A stretch of 64,000 nucleotides of DNA. Source: Xanthomonas sp. CFBP 8443 (GTDB lineage: Bacteria; Pseudomonadota; Gammaproteobacteria; Xanthomonadales; Xanthomonadaceae). This document shows positions 37,347-46,592 of the stretch, piece by piece (position 1 is the first letter of the stretch; every line of letters begins with the position of its first letter). Location: the NCBI RefSeq assembly GCF_025666195.1, contig NZ_CP102592.1, positions 248,001-312,000 of the forward strand. Reading direction: 5' to 3'. A program made the position numbers and the translations under genes. Below the pieces are notes generated by a model, which worked only from the letters and a program-made list of their open reading frames with translations, made no database searches and was not told the origin of the DNA.

Positions 37347-40136
37347 ATGGCCGAGATCAGTCGCAGCGCCCTGTTCGGCAAGCTCAACAAGCTCGCCTAC
37401 CGCGGCATCGAAAGCGCCACCGTGTTCTGCAAGTTGCGCGGCAACCCGTACGTGGAACTGGTGCACTGGCTGCACCAGATCCTGCAGCTGCAGGACTCGG
37501 ACCTGCACCGCATCGTCAAGCGCTTCGAGCTCAACCCGTCGAACCTGGCGCGCGACGTGACCGAGGCGCTGGACCGGCTGCCGCGCGGTTCCAGCGGCGT
37601 CACCGACCTGTCCGGCAACGTCGAGGAAGCAGTCGAGCGCGGCTGGGTATACGCCTCGCTCAGCTTCGGCGAAGCGCAGGTGCGCACCGGCTACCTGATC
37701 GTCGGCGTGCTCAGCGTGCGCACCTTGCGCCAAGCGCTGCTCGGGATTTCCAAGGAGTTCGAGAAGATCAAGCCCGAGGCGCTGAGCGAGCGTTTCGCCG
37801 AGATCGTCGCCGGCTCGCCGGAGGATGGATTGCTGCCCAGCGACGGCTTCCAGCTCGGCCAGGCCGGCGCGCCGGGCGAGGCCAGCGGCGCGATCGCCCC
37901 GGCCGCGCTGGGCAAGCAGGAAGCGCTGAAGAAGTTCACCACCGACCTGACCGCGCAGGCGCGTGACGGCAAGCTCGACCCGATCATCGGCCGCGACGAC
38001 GAGATCCGCCAGGTGGTGGACATCCTGATGCGCCGCCGCCAGAACAACCCGATCCTGGTCGGCGAGGCCGGCGTCGGCAAGACCGCGGTGGTCGAGGGCC
38101 TGGCGCAGCGCATCGCCCGCGGCGACGTGCCGCCGGCGCTGAAGGACGTGGAGCTGCGCACGCTGGACGTGGGCCTGCTGCAGGCCGGCGCCAGCATGAA
38201 GGGCGAGTTCGAGCAGCGCCTGCGCGCGGTGATCGACGAAGTGCAGGCCAGCGCCAAGCCGATCATCCTGTTCGTCGACGAGACCCACACCCTGGTCGGC
38301 GCCGGTGGCGCCGCGGGCACCGGCGATGCGGCCAACCTGCTCAAGCCGGCGCTGGCGCGCGGCACCTTGCGCACGGTCGGCGCCACCACCTGGGCCGAGT
38401 ACAAGAAGTACATCGAGAAGGACCCCGCGCTGACCCGCCGCTTCCAGGCGGTGCAGGTGGACGAGCCGGACGAGGCCAAGGCGGTGCTGATGATGCGTGG
38501 CGTGGCCAGCACCATGGAGCAGCACCACAAGGTGCAGATCCTGGACGAGGCGCTGGAGGCGGCGGTCAAGCTCAGCCATCGCTACATCCCGGCGCGGCAG
38601 CTGCCGGACAAATCGGTGAGCCTGCTCGACACCGCCTGCGCGCGCGTGGCGGTGAGCCTGCACGCCACCCCGGCCGACGTGGACGACAGCCGCCGCCGTA
38701 TCGAATCGCTGCAGACCGAACGCGGCATCATCGAACGCGAGCGCGCGATCGGCATTCTGGTGGACGAGCGCGATCTCGCCTGCCGCGCCTTGCTCGACGC
38801 CGAGCAGCTGCGCCTGGCCGATCTGGAGCAGCGCTGGAGCGCAGAGAAGGCGCTGGTCGACGAACTGCTGGCGCTGCGAGCGCAGCTACGCGCCGGCATC
38901 GCCCCGATCGAAGGCACCGGCAGCCCGCTGGAAGCGGCGGCACAGACGCTGGCGCAGCAGGAGCCGGCACAACAGATGCAGGACATGCCGGCACCCGGCG
39001 CCACCGGCAACGAACGCGACGCGCTGCTGGCGCGCTTGCGTCAGGTGCAGGCGGAGCTGAGCGCGCTGCAGGGCGAGAACCCGCTGATCCTGCCTACGGT
39101 GGACTACCAAGCGGTGGCCGCGGTGGTCGCCGACTGGACCGGCATCCCGGTCGGGCGCATGGCGCGCAACGAGATCGACACCGTGCTGCGCCTGCCCGAA
39201 CTGCTGGCCAAGCGCGTGATAGGCCAGGACCACGGCATGGAGATGATCGCCAAGCGTATCCAGACCACCCGCGCCGGCCTGGACAACCCGCACAAGCCGA
39301 TCGGCGTGTTCATGCTCGCCGGCACCTCCGGCGTCGGCAAGACCGAGACCGCACTGGCCCTGGCCGAAGCGCTGTACGGCGGCGAACAGAACCTGATCAC
39401 CATCAACATGAGCGAGTACCAGGAGGCGCACACGGTGTCCTCGCTGAAGGGCGCGCCTCCCGGCTACGTCGGCTACGGCGAGGGCGGCGTGCTGACCGAG
39501 GCGGTGCGGCGCAAACCCTACTCGGTGGTGCTGCTGGACGAGGTGGAGAAAGCGCACCCGGACGTGCACGAACTATTCTTCCAGGTCTTCGACAAGGGCG
39601 TGATGGAAGACGGCGAAGGCCGCCGCATCGATTTCCGCAACACCCTGATCATCCTCACCACCAACGCCGGCACCGAGCTGATCGCCAGCCTGTGCAAGGA
39701 CCCGGAACTGATGCCGGACCCGGACGGCATGGCCAAGGCGCTGCGCGAGCCGCTGCTGAAGATCTTCCCGCCGGCCCTGCTCGGCCGCCTGGTCACCATC
39801 CCCTACTACCCGCTGAGCGACACGATGCTCGGGCAGATCGTCAAGCTGCAGTTGAACCGGATCAAGCAGCGCGTGGAAGCCCGCTACAAGATCCCGTTCG
39901 ACTACGACGAAGACGTGGTCAAGCTGGTGGTCAGCCGCTGCACCGAGAGCGAATCGGGCGGGCGCATGATCGACGCGATCTTGACCAATTCGATGTTGCC
40001 GGAGATTAGCCGCGAGTTCCTCGATCGCATGATGCGCAGCGAGCCGATTGCGAGCGTGCGTGTAGCGACGGACAGCGCGGGCTTCGCGTACAGCTTCGAT
40101 GGCGCCGAGGCCGCGTCCAGCGGAACGAACGTATGA
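37347..40136 (+). CDS. tssH: T6SS sheath-disassembly ATPase ClpV (TssH)
   Basis: This is a 929-aa AAA+ ATPase of the ClpB/Hsp100 group. The N-terminal double-Clp repeat domain binds the sheath; Walker A motifs are GEAGVGKT from residue 239 and GTSGVGKT from residue 659, with Walker B ILFVDETH and VVLLDEVEK. A coiled-coil middle domain lies between (about residues 440-550). It recycles the contracted TssBC sheath. GGAAT lies before ATG 37347. The stop overlaps the next start (ATGA). Confidence 0.96.
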   Translation: MAEISRSALFGKLNKLAYRGIESATVFCKLRGNPYVELVHWLHQILQLQDSDLHRIVKRFELNPSNLARDVTEALDRLPRGSSGVTDLSGNVEEAVERGWVYASLSFGEAQVRTGYLIVGVLSVRTLRQALLGISKEFEKIKPEALSERFAEIVAGSPEDGLLPSDGFQLGQAGAPGEASGAIAPAALGKQEALKKFTTDLTAQARDGKLDPIIGRDDEIRQVVDILMRRRQNNPILVGEAGVGKTAVVEGLAQRIARGDVPPALKDVELRTLDVGLLQAGASMKGEFEQRLRAVIDEVQASAKPIILFVDETHTLVGAGGAAGTGDAANLLKPALARGTLRTVGATTWAEYKKYIEKDPALTRRFQAVQVDEPDEAKAVLMMRGVASTMEQHHKVQILDEALEAAVKLSHRYIPARQLPDKSVSLLDTACARVAVSLHATPADVDDSRRRIESLQTERGIIERERAIGILVDERDLACRALLDAEQLRLADLEQRWSAEKALVDELLALRAQLRAGIAPIEGTGSPLEAAAQTLAQQEPAQQMQDMPAPGATGNERDALLARLRQVQAELSALQGENPLILPTVDYQAVAAVVADWTGIPVGRMARNEIDTVLRLPELLAKRVIGQDHGMEMIAKRIQTTRAGLDNPHKPIGVFMLAGTSGVGKTETALALAEALYGGEQNLITINMSEYQEAHTVSSLKGAPPGYVGYGEGGVLTEAVRRKPYSVVLLDEVEKAHPDVHELFFQVFDKGVMEDGEGRRIDFRNTLIILTTNAGTELIASLCKDPELMPDPDGMAKALREPLLKIFPPALLGRLVTIPYYPLSDTMLGQIVKLQLNRIKQRVEARYKIPFDYDEDVVKLVVSRCTESESGGRMIDAILTNSMLPEISREFLDRMMRSEPIASVRVATDSAGFAYSFDGAEAASSGTNV

Positions 40137-40810
40137 CCCTGGTCGATGATCTCGCCAAAAAGCCGAAGGACTTTCTGTCGCGCCATGTGATCGTGGTCGA
40201 CGAGGAGGGCGTGATCAGCCATGCCGACTTTCGCGAATGGCGCCGTGGCGGTTGCCAGCAGAAGCTTGACACCGTCGCCTTTCCGCCGGCCGGCGTACAC
40301 AGGTTCATTCTGGCGAGCGCGTTCCAAAATGTCGTGCTGCTGCGGCCGGATGACGGCAAGAGCGGTCACAGCATGCGTGCGCATTGGTTGCCCTGGAAGT
40401 CCGGAGCGGATACCTCGCTGGACCTGGACGCGGACCTCGCGCCGCTTTTCTTCACCTCCGAACTGACCGGCTGCCGCCTGTCGTTCCTGCCCGACCTGGG
40501 TAATCCGAAGAAGGCGAAAGTGGCACACCTCGCCGGCAACATGCCGCGCGGAGCGTTTGACCGCGATCAGGCAGAACGCCGTCTGTTCCCGGGGGCAAAG
40601 CAACGCACGGTCGATCCGCGCGCACGCCGCATGTCGATGTCGGGCGGCACGCCTTACACCAACAGCACTTCCTCTTTCGTGATCGGCTATGCGACGCCGA
40701 CGGGTTGGAAGTTCGTGGCGCAGGTGGTCACGGGGCAAATGACGGCTGCGGATATCGACTTGGACAAGGCAATCCCCATCGTCGCGCCGATGGCCAAGGT
40801 GCTGAATTGA
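40133..40810 (+). CDS. Unknown protein coupled to clpV; candidate LSGC-type deamidase-like effector
   Basis: This 225-aa protein starts from an ATG that overlaps the clpV stop (ATGA), so it is translationally coupled. It has no signal peptide or transmembrane segment. A segment FFTSELTGCRLSFL puts Cys114 in an L-T-G-C context, followed by His132 in KVAHLAGN. That resembles the LSGC-Cys/His arrangement of CNF1/BLF1-type glutamine deamidases (spacing 12-15 there, 18 here). The similarity is my reading of a short pattern. I do not recognise the family otherwise. Other possibilities are a regulator or an adaptor. Confidence 0.75.
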   Translation: MTLVDDLAKKPKDFLSRHVIVVDEEGVISHADFREWRRGGCQQKLDTVAFPPAGVHRFILASAFQNVVLLRPDDGKSGHSMRAHWLPWKSGADTSLDLDADLAPLFFTSELTGCRLSFLPDLGNPKKAKVAHLAGNMPRGAFDRDQAERRLFPGAKQRTVDPRARRMSMSGGTPYTNSTSSFVIGYATPTGWKFVAQVVTGQMTAADIDLDKAIPIVAPMAKVLN

Positions 40811-40988
40811 TTGGGGCGGGGCCGACGGGTATCGGCATTGCCGACAGCGCTCGTCGGATCGCAACGAGAACGAAGGAAAAGGGCGCTGTGGAATGAAGGG
40901 TTGGAAAGGCCGATGAAGATCTTCCCGCCGGCGCTGCCCGGCGAAGATGGATTCGCCTGCGACTGTGTTTGATCGGATTTTTCTAGCC

Positions 40989-41016
40989 CCGGCCAGCATG
41001 GCCGGCTTCTGTTGTT
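40989..41016 (+). terminator. Probable terminator after the clpV operon
   Basis: The arms CCGGCC and GGCCGG (loop AGCAT) are followed by CTTCTGTTGTTT. It lies about 180 bases past the stop at 40810 and just before the next ribosome site. Confidence 0.6.
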
Positions 41017-41034
41017 TAGCGAAGGAGCTTTGTG

Positions 41035-41247
41035 ATGCCTAGTCATGGCGGTACCTACCTCGTGGTGAATGCAGGAAGCAAAACTTACTATCGATGGGTC
41101 AATAACTACACGGATGCCCAGGAAAAGGCGTTCATCATCGCTGCAAAACTCGCCGAGGCCGGTGGAGTTGTGGCTCAAGCGAATACGGTGCGCACTGGCG
41201 CGATACGGCGAAAGGTAACCCAGCCGACCAGCGGCACAAGTATCTAA
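41035..41247 (+). CDS. Small hypothetical protein (70 aa)
   Basis: This 70-aa protein begins MPSHGGTYLVVNAGSKTYYRW. GAAGGAG at 41021-41027 lies seven bases before the ATG, a very good ribosome site, which supports it as real. It has a mixed, AT-richer composition. There is no signal peptide and no known motif. It lies 121 bases before the nuclease gene and could be a partner or immunity-type protein, but nothing in the sequence proves this. Confidence 0.65.
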   Translation: MPSHGGTYLVVNAGSKTYYRWVNNYTDAQEKAFIIAAKLAEAGGVVAQANTVRTGAIRRKVTQPTSGTSI

Positions 41248-41368
41248 GTTGATGCCTTCTGCGCGGATGCACCTCCTCGGTGCGGCGCGATCGAGACCGG
41301 ATCCGACGTGCCGACGGATTCGAGTCTCGACTCAAACGCAACTTTTACATCGGCATGGAGGCAGCGCA

Positions 41369-42415
41369 ATGCGCGTACTTTTCTGGAATCTTGAAAGCGG
41401 GAACCCCATGGAGATGGGTATGGACGGCAAAGGGTCGCTCATCCAGAGCGCGATCAATAGCCTCCATTGCGACGTAGTCATCTGTTGCGAAGTTCAGGAT
41501 GCGGCGATCGACTTTGCAGAAATAGAGTCGATCAAAAAGGCGGCGGCGCTGGAAGTGATCTGCGAAGAGGAAAAGATTCCGTCGCCCTATGTGAACATCA
41601 TGGCGGCACGGCGGGCGAAGTTGAACAAGGCGAAGACGCATATAGGCATGGAGTCTTCGCGAACGCGAAGCGGCATGAAATTCAAATCACGCAATCACAT
41701 CTTGCGAACGAACAAGAAAATTATGCGGGAACTCGGATCCGCCGTGCGCGCCATCGAAGACCCCGGCACATTGGCCTCCATGATCGCGACGGCAAGACAA
41801 CCCAAGGTGATATCGCGGCTGTCCAGGATTCAGTTATCGCCCTTGATCTGGAAATATCACCGTTGGGAAGCCTTGGATTCCCAGCAGAAACATCGCAACT
41901 ATTTGATATTCACCAATCTCGATTTCAAGATGACTCAGGTCGAGGTCAATGTCACGTCTGCCAAGCGCCAGATCGTCCGGCTGGAGTTCGTGGACAGGGT
42001 GATCTACGCCGTGCACGCGCCAGCGTTCGGCAAGGGCGGTGGCGAGACGGTCAAACAGCTTGCCGGCATGATCGCGGTCGAACAAAAGCCGTGCATCGCC
42101 ATCGGCGACCTGAACATCGATCTGGAGGAATTTCGGACCGAGGTGGCCGAGGACACGAGCAAGGCCTTGTTCGCGAACTTCCACAACAATCTCTGTGCGT
42201 GCTTCGGTCCGCCGCCGGGCACCAGGTCGGTCAGCTTCCGACGCCGCTGGCATGCCTATCGGGGCAACATCGCCAAGTACGTGCCGCATACCCAGAAGAG
42301 CGGCGGTACGCTGGACTACGTACTGGCGAAGCCGGCGACCAATGTCTCGGTGTCCATCGGAATCGAAGTCGGGAGATTCAGTGACCATGGCGCGATCGTC
42401 GCCGAGTGGACGTGA
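41369..42415 (+). CDS. Endonuclease/exonuclease/phosphatase (EEP) fold protein
   Basis: This 348-aa protein keeps the EEP catalytic set: Asn7 (FWNLES), Glu41 (ICCEVQD), His216 (VHAPAF), Asp247-x-Asn249 (IGDLNID), Asp316 (TLDYVL) and Asp339-His340 (FSDHGAI). A central insertion (about residues 75-165) is basic and not typical of the core fold. There is no signal peptide. GGAGG at 41357-41361 supports the start. Codon use is AT-richer than in T6SS genes. It could act on DNA or another phosphodiester. Its place in the T6SS locus makes an effector role possible. Confidence 0.8.
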   Translation: MRVLFWNLESGNPMEMGMDGKGSLIQSAINSLHCDVVICCEVQDAAIDFAEIESIKKAAALEVICEEEKIPSPYVNIMAARRAKLNKAKTHIGMESSRTRSGMKFKSRNHILRTNKKIMRELGSAVRAIEDPGTLASMIATARQPKVISRLSRIQLSPLIWKYHRWEALDSQQKHRNYLIFTNLDFKMTQVEVNVTSAKRQIVRLEFVDRVIYAVHAPAFGKGGGETVKQLAGMIAVEQKPCIAIGDLNIDLEEFRTEVAEDTSKALFANFHNNLCACFGPPPGTRSVSFRRRWHAYRGNIAKYVPHTQKSGGTLDYVLAKPATNVSVSIGIEVGRFSDHGAIVAEWT

Positions 42416-42914
42416 TGGGGCGTCGAATCCGTGCGGCTTCGACATTCGAGATGCCGAGGGCGTTGCCTGGCGCCCCGCCTTTCTGAAGCCGTCGGCATTG
42501 CGTCATGACCACCACCGGTCGGTGCGTTGTCAAAGCGAGAAAAGTCGCGCGACCTTCTTCCAAAGAGATCGCCTCCGCTGCTCGGTAGCGCGGTGGCGCA
42601 ATGTCATTCAGTGGGGTGCCAAGTGGCTAGATGCTCGGGATGTGGTCGGAACCTAACGGCCGAATCAGGGACTGGACGAACAAGCACGACACCATCGATT
42701 AGGGTAGACACATCAGCGGCGTGCCGCCGCGTCGCCTGGTGACGACGGCCGCCGCCCGCATGCGATGGCGGCGCGCATACGGGCGATGATCATCGACAGG
42801 CCGACCGATCGAAATGACGTCGGACCCATTGGAACCACATCGGGTCCAGACCCCATTCCGGCCAGGGCGACGTGCGGCAACCGGTATTGCACCTTCAATG
42901 TGAGGAGCCTCCAT
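42416..42914. other. Intergenic stretch in the accessory segment
   Basis: No gene can be supported in these 499 bases. CCGATCGAAATGACGTCGG at 42805-42823 partly resembles the T6SS-associated motif but lacks its GAGAC part. GAGGAG at 42902-42907 is the ribosome site of the next gene. Confidence 0.4.
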
Positions 42915-43451
42915 ATGCCACAGATCAATCTCTATCTTTCGGAACTGCTTGAGAAGATGCGCGAAGCGATGGGTTCGCCAGGAACGTCCGTGCAGATATG
43001 GAATCATCACTGGCTCCGTCTCTCTCCAGGCGGCGTGCTTCAGGTATCAAGCGACCGGTTCACGGAGATCGGCAAGATGCAGATCAGCGAAGGAACCGAC
43101 ACGGTCTTCTTCTCGAAGCTGCTGACCACCAGTGGCTACGAAAAGCAGGGAGTCGCATCATTGGTGGTCACGCTGGGAATTCTCTACGCCGTCGTAAAGG
43201 GTGCTCGCCGCCTGCGTCTTGGCGAGACCGACACCAATGCGCAGCAGGGCGGGCACTTCTGGACCAACCTCGGGTTGAGCGAGGCCTACGCGGACACCCG
43301 CGAGGTCCTTCGCAAGATGCTTTACGAGCAGGCGCGGTTGGCGCTGCGGCTCGGAGTCAGCATTGATCCGAACGCCATCCTGGTGGCGGCAACACCTACC
43401 TTTCTTGGAACCGGAACACGCACAAAGCGAAGCAATTCGGCTGGAAAATGA
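42915..43451 (+). CDS. Hypothetical protein (178 aa)
   Basis: This 178-aa protein begins MPQINLYLSELLEKMREAMG. A hydrophobic stretch GVASLVVTLGILYAVV (about residues 79-94) may be a membrane or buried helix. GAGGAG about eight bases before the ATG gives good support for the start. I recognise no family. It could be an immunity or accessory protein of the segment between clpV and the kinase gene. Confidence 0.65.
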   Translation: MPQINLYLSELLEKMREAMGSPGTSVQIWNHHWLRLSPGGVLQVSSDRFTEIGKMQISEGTDTVFFSKLLTTSGYEKQGVASLVVTLGILYAVVKGARRLRLGETDTNAQQGGHFWTNLGLSEAYADTREVLRKMLYEQARLALRLGVSIDPNAILVAATPTFLGTGTRTKRSNSAGK

Positions 43452-43734
43452 AGTGCGCGGGCCACCGGCTGAACAGCAGCGGCAATCGACACCGCCGGTG
43501 TCCGGCATGGGTGCTGGTGAGGCCGACAGCGGATGCGCGTGGAGGCGTTGAGCGTTTGCAACGTGCCCGGGCGATCCGGCGTGATCTGTGTCACCGTCTT
43601 GCCTGATACTTGCCAGTTCCAGATCCTGCGGCGCGTCCGACCATGTCCAATTTCCCGACAAGTGCGTCACCCTCAGCCGGCAGTAGCCGGGCGCCCGTCG
43701 CGCCGCGCCCGGCCCCCGGGCGATCCACCCCGCC

Positions 43735-46230
43735 ATGCCCCTGAACCCCGCCACCTGGCAACGCCTGCAGGCACTGTTCCACCAGGCCTGCGCACTGCCC
43801 GAGCCGCAGCGCGCCGCCTTCGCGCAGGCGCAGGCCGGCGACGATCCGGAGCTGCTGCACGAGCTGCTCGGCCTGCTCGAGGCCGACGTGCGCGCCACCC
43901 AGTTGCCGCGCCCGGGCCTGCTCGGCAGGCTGCTTGGCGGCGAGGCCAACGCCGCGGAGTTGCCGGCGGGCACCCGCTTCGGCCCGTGGGCGATCGATCG
44001 GTTGATCGGCCGCGGCGGCATGGGCCAGGTCTATCTGGGGCATCGCGCCGATGGCGCCTACGAGCGCCAGGTGGCGATCAAGCTGATCGCGGCCACCGCG
44101 TTGGATGCGCAGCAGCGCGCGGTGTTCGAGTTCGAATGCCGCCTGCTGGCGCAGATGCAGCATCCGGCGATCGCGCAGATCCACGATGCCGGCACCGATG
44201 CGCAGGGGCGGCCGTACCTGGTGATGGAGTACATCCGTGGCGAGCCGCTCACCCGCTGGTGCGCGCAGCGCGGGTTGTCGCTGCGGGCGCGGATCGAGCT
44301 GCTGGTGCGGGTCGGCGAGGGCGTGCAGCACGCGCACCAGAAGGGCGTCATCCACCGCGATCTCAAGCCGAACAACGTGTTGGTCGGCGAGGTCGACGGG
44401 CGTCCGGCGCCGAGCATCATCGATTTCGGCATCGCGGTGGAAACCGCGCAGCCCTCGCGCAATCCGGCCGGCGCGAGCGGTACGCCCGGCTACATGAGTC
44501 CGGAGCAGGCGCAGGGCGACGATGGCGGCGTGGACGCGCGCAGCGACGTGTATTCGCTGGGCGCGCTGCTGTACGAGCTGATCTGCGGGGTGCGCCCGGA
44601 GCTGTTCGAGGCGGGCGTGCCGGAAGCGCCGTCGCGCTGGATCCAGGCGCAGCCGCAGCCGCAGCAGCGCGAACTGGCGCTGCTGCGCGGCGTGTCGCCG
44701 GCGCAACTGCTGCGTGGGCTGCACGACGGCCTGGATGCGATCGTGCTGCAGGCGATGGCGCCGGACCGCGCAGCGCGCTATGCCTCGGTGTCGTCGCTGC
44801 TGGACGATCTGCGCCGCTGGCTCGGCGACTATCCGCCGCGGGCGCTGCGCCGCTCGCGGCGGCGCGAGGTGCGCAAGTTCGTGCAGCGCAACCGTGGCGC
44901 GGTGCTGGCTTCGCTGCTGGTGCTGATCGCGCTGTGCGGCGGCCTGGCCAGCACGCTGTGGTCGTTGCGCAATGCGCAGCGCGAAGCGCAGCGGGCGCAG
45001 GTGACGGCCGACTTCCTCGGCTCGCTGCTGTCCAGCGTGGACCCGGCGGTGGCGCAGGACAAGGACAAGACCCTGCTGCTGCAGGTGATGGACCAGGCGG
45101 CGCAGCGCGCCACGCGCGAGCTGGCCAGCCAGCCTCAGGCGCTGGTGGAGGTGGAGCTGACCATCGGTACCAGTCTGATCGCGCTGGGCGAGTACAAGCG
45201 CGCGGTGGCCCAGTTGGACGTGGCGCGGCGCCATGCGCGTGCGCATCTGGGCGCGTACAGCGCGGACGAGTTGCAGATCATGCGTCTGCTCGGCGAGGCG
45301 CTGGTGAACCTGGGCCAGCCGCAACGGGCGGCCGCGATCCTGCGCGAAGGGATCGTGCAGGTACGCCTGCACGGCGGCGCCGATGCGCCACTGGCCTACG
45401 ACATGCAATCGCGCCTGAGCTGGGCGCTGCGCGCGCAAGGCGAAGCGAAGGCGGCGCTGCGCGAGAGCCGGGAGGCCTACGCGGGCATGCTGCGGGTGTT
45501 GCCGGCCGACGACCAGAGCGTGCTGAGCGCGGGAGATCGCTACGCCGCCATGCTGGCCGATGGCGGCGACTACGACCAGGCGATCGCCTTGATCCGCAGG
45601 CTGATCGCGCGCCGCGCCTCGCGCCTGGGCGCGGAGCATCCCTTGACCCTGTCGATGCGCAACAGCCTGGCGGTCTATCTGCTGATGAAGCGCGACTACC
45701 CGGCCGCGGAGCGGGAGTTGAAGGCATTGCAGCCGGTCATGATCCGTCTGTACGGGGTGAACGGCGCCGATACCCAGATGATCTACAACAATCTGGCCGG
45801 GGCGCTGCGCCAGCAGGGCAAGGTCGCCGAATCCGGCCCGTACTACCGCAAGGCGCTCGACAATGCGCGGGCGCTGTACCGCGAGGACCATCCCACCACC
45901 ATCATGGCCCGCACCAACCACGCGTTCTGGTTGCTCGACGACGGCCAGGCGCGGGCCGCCGCGGCCGAGCAGCAGGCGGTGCTGGCCGATGCCGAGCGGG
46001 TCCTAGGCGGCAAGCACGAGGTGACCGCGGAGATCCTGCGTGGCCTGGCCGAGGCGGAGATCGCGCAAGGCCAGCGCGTGCAGGCGCGCACGCATGCCGA
46101 ACGCGCACGCGACATCCTGACCGGCCTGTACGGCGATGCGCCCGGGCCGCTGGCGCAGGTGCGCGAGACGCTGGCCAAGCTGGACGCGCCGGATGCGCCG
46201 CGCTCGGCGTTGGTGGCTGAGACGAAATGA
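43735..46230 (+). CDS. Transmembrane Ser/Thr protein kinase with C-terminal TPR-like region
   Basis: This 831-aa protein has a Hanks-type kinase domain at about residues 84-365: glycine loop GRGGMG at 92-97, Lys116, HRDLKPNN from His207, DFG in IIDFGIA, and GTPGYMSPEQA. A transmembrane segment lies near residue 390, and a long C-terminal helical region has TPR-like repeats. All catalytic residues are present. The family resembles the kinases that act with ECF sigma factors on T6SS genes (PknS-EcfK in X. citri); no sigma gene is seen in the window. It ends within the motif upstream of PAAR. Confidence 0.9.
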   Translation: MPLNPATWQRLQALFHQACALPEPQRAAFAQAQAGDDPELLHELLGLLEADVRATQLPRPGLLGRLLGGEANAAELPAGTRFGPWAIDRLIGRGGMGQVYLGHRADGAYERQVAIKLIAATALDAQQRAVFEFECRLLAQMQHPAIAQIHDAGTDAQGRPYLVMEYIRGEPLTRWCAQRGLSLRARIELLVRVGEGVQHAHQKGVIHRDLKPNNVLVGEVDGRPAPSIIDFGIAVETAQPSRNPAGASGTPGYMSPEQAQGDDGGVDARSDVYSLGALLYELICGVRPELFEAGVPEAPSRWIQAQPQPQQRELALLRGVSPAQLLRGLHDGLDAIVLQAMAPDRAARYASVSSLLDDLRRWLGDYPPRALRRSRRREVRKFVQRNRGAVLASLLVLIALCGGLASTLWSLRNAQREAQRAQVTADFLGSLLSSVDPAVAQDKDKTLLLQVMDQAAQRATRELASQPQALVEVELTIGTSLIALGEYKRAVAQLDVARRHARAHLGAYSADELQIMRLLGEALVNLGQPQRAAAILREGIVQVRLHGGADAPLAYDMQSRLSWALRAQGEAKAALRESREAYAGMLRVLPADDQSVLSAGDRYAAMLADGGDYDQAIALIRRLIARRASRLGAEHPLTLSMRNSLAVYLLMKRDYPAAERELKALQPVMIRLYGVNGADTQMIYNNLAGALRQQGKVAESGPYYRKALDNARALYREDHPTTIMARTNHAFWLLDDGQARAAAAEQQAVLADAERVLGGKHEVTAEILRGLAEAEIAQGQRVQARTHAERARDILTGLYGDAPGPLAQVRETLAKLDAPDAPRSALVAETK

Positions 46231-46233
46231 CGG
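46217..46233 (+). promoter_or_regulatory. T6SS-associated motif D (before PAAR)
   Basis: CTGAGACGAAATGACGG matches motif A with one change (T to A at position 14). It spans the stop of the kinase gene and lies 58 bases before the PAAR start. Confidence 0.5.
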
Positions 46234-46291
46234 GTTGCGCGCCGCGGCGCGCGCCAAGCTGGATGCCTGGCCACTGCGCTATCGGCTCCGC

Positions 46292-46579
46292 ATGCAACCT
46301 GCCGCCCGCCTCACCGATCTGCACGTCTGTCCGATGGTCACCGGGGTGGTGCCGCATGTGGGCGGGCCGATCTCGGCGCCAGGCGCGCCGGCGGTCCTGA
46401 TCGGCGGGTTGCCGGCAGCGCGGATCGGCGACATGGCGGTGTGCGTGGGGCCGCCGGACAGCATCGTGTCCGGCGCGCCGACCGTGCTGATCGCGGGCAT
46501 GCCCGCGGCGCGGCTGGGCGACAGCACCGCGCATGGCGGGGCGATCGTGCTGGGGTGTTTCACCGTGTTGATCGGATAA
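46292..46579 (+). CDS. PAAR-domain spike-tip protein
   Basis: This 95-aa protein is a PAAR repeat protein that caps the VgrG spike. Two similar halves are visible (GAPAVLIGGLPAARIGD and GAPTVLIAGMPAARLGD), with conserved His and Cys positions (CPMVTGVVPH, AVCVGPPD) for zinc binding. It has no extension, so it carries no fused effector. It has its own motif D upstream and is followed after 13 bases by a TPR-methyltransferase. Confidence 0.93.
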   Translation: MQPAARLTDLHVCPMVTGVVPHVGGPISAPGAPAVLIGGLPAARIGDMAVCVGPPDSIVSGAPTVLIAGMPAARLGDSTAHGGAIVLGCFTVLIG

Positions 46580-46592
46580 GGGGAGCGGGGAG

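Noticed and set aside
42805..42823. CCGATCGAAATGACGTCGG as a fifth motif copy
   Set aside because: It lacks the GAGAC half and has an insertion; treated as chance similarity.
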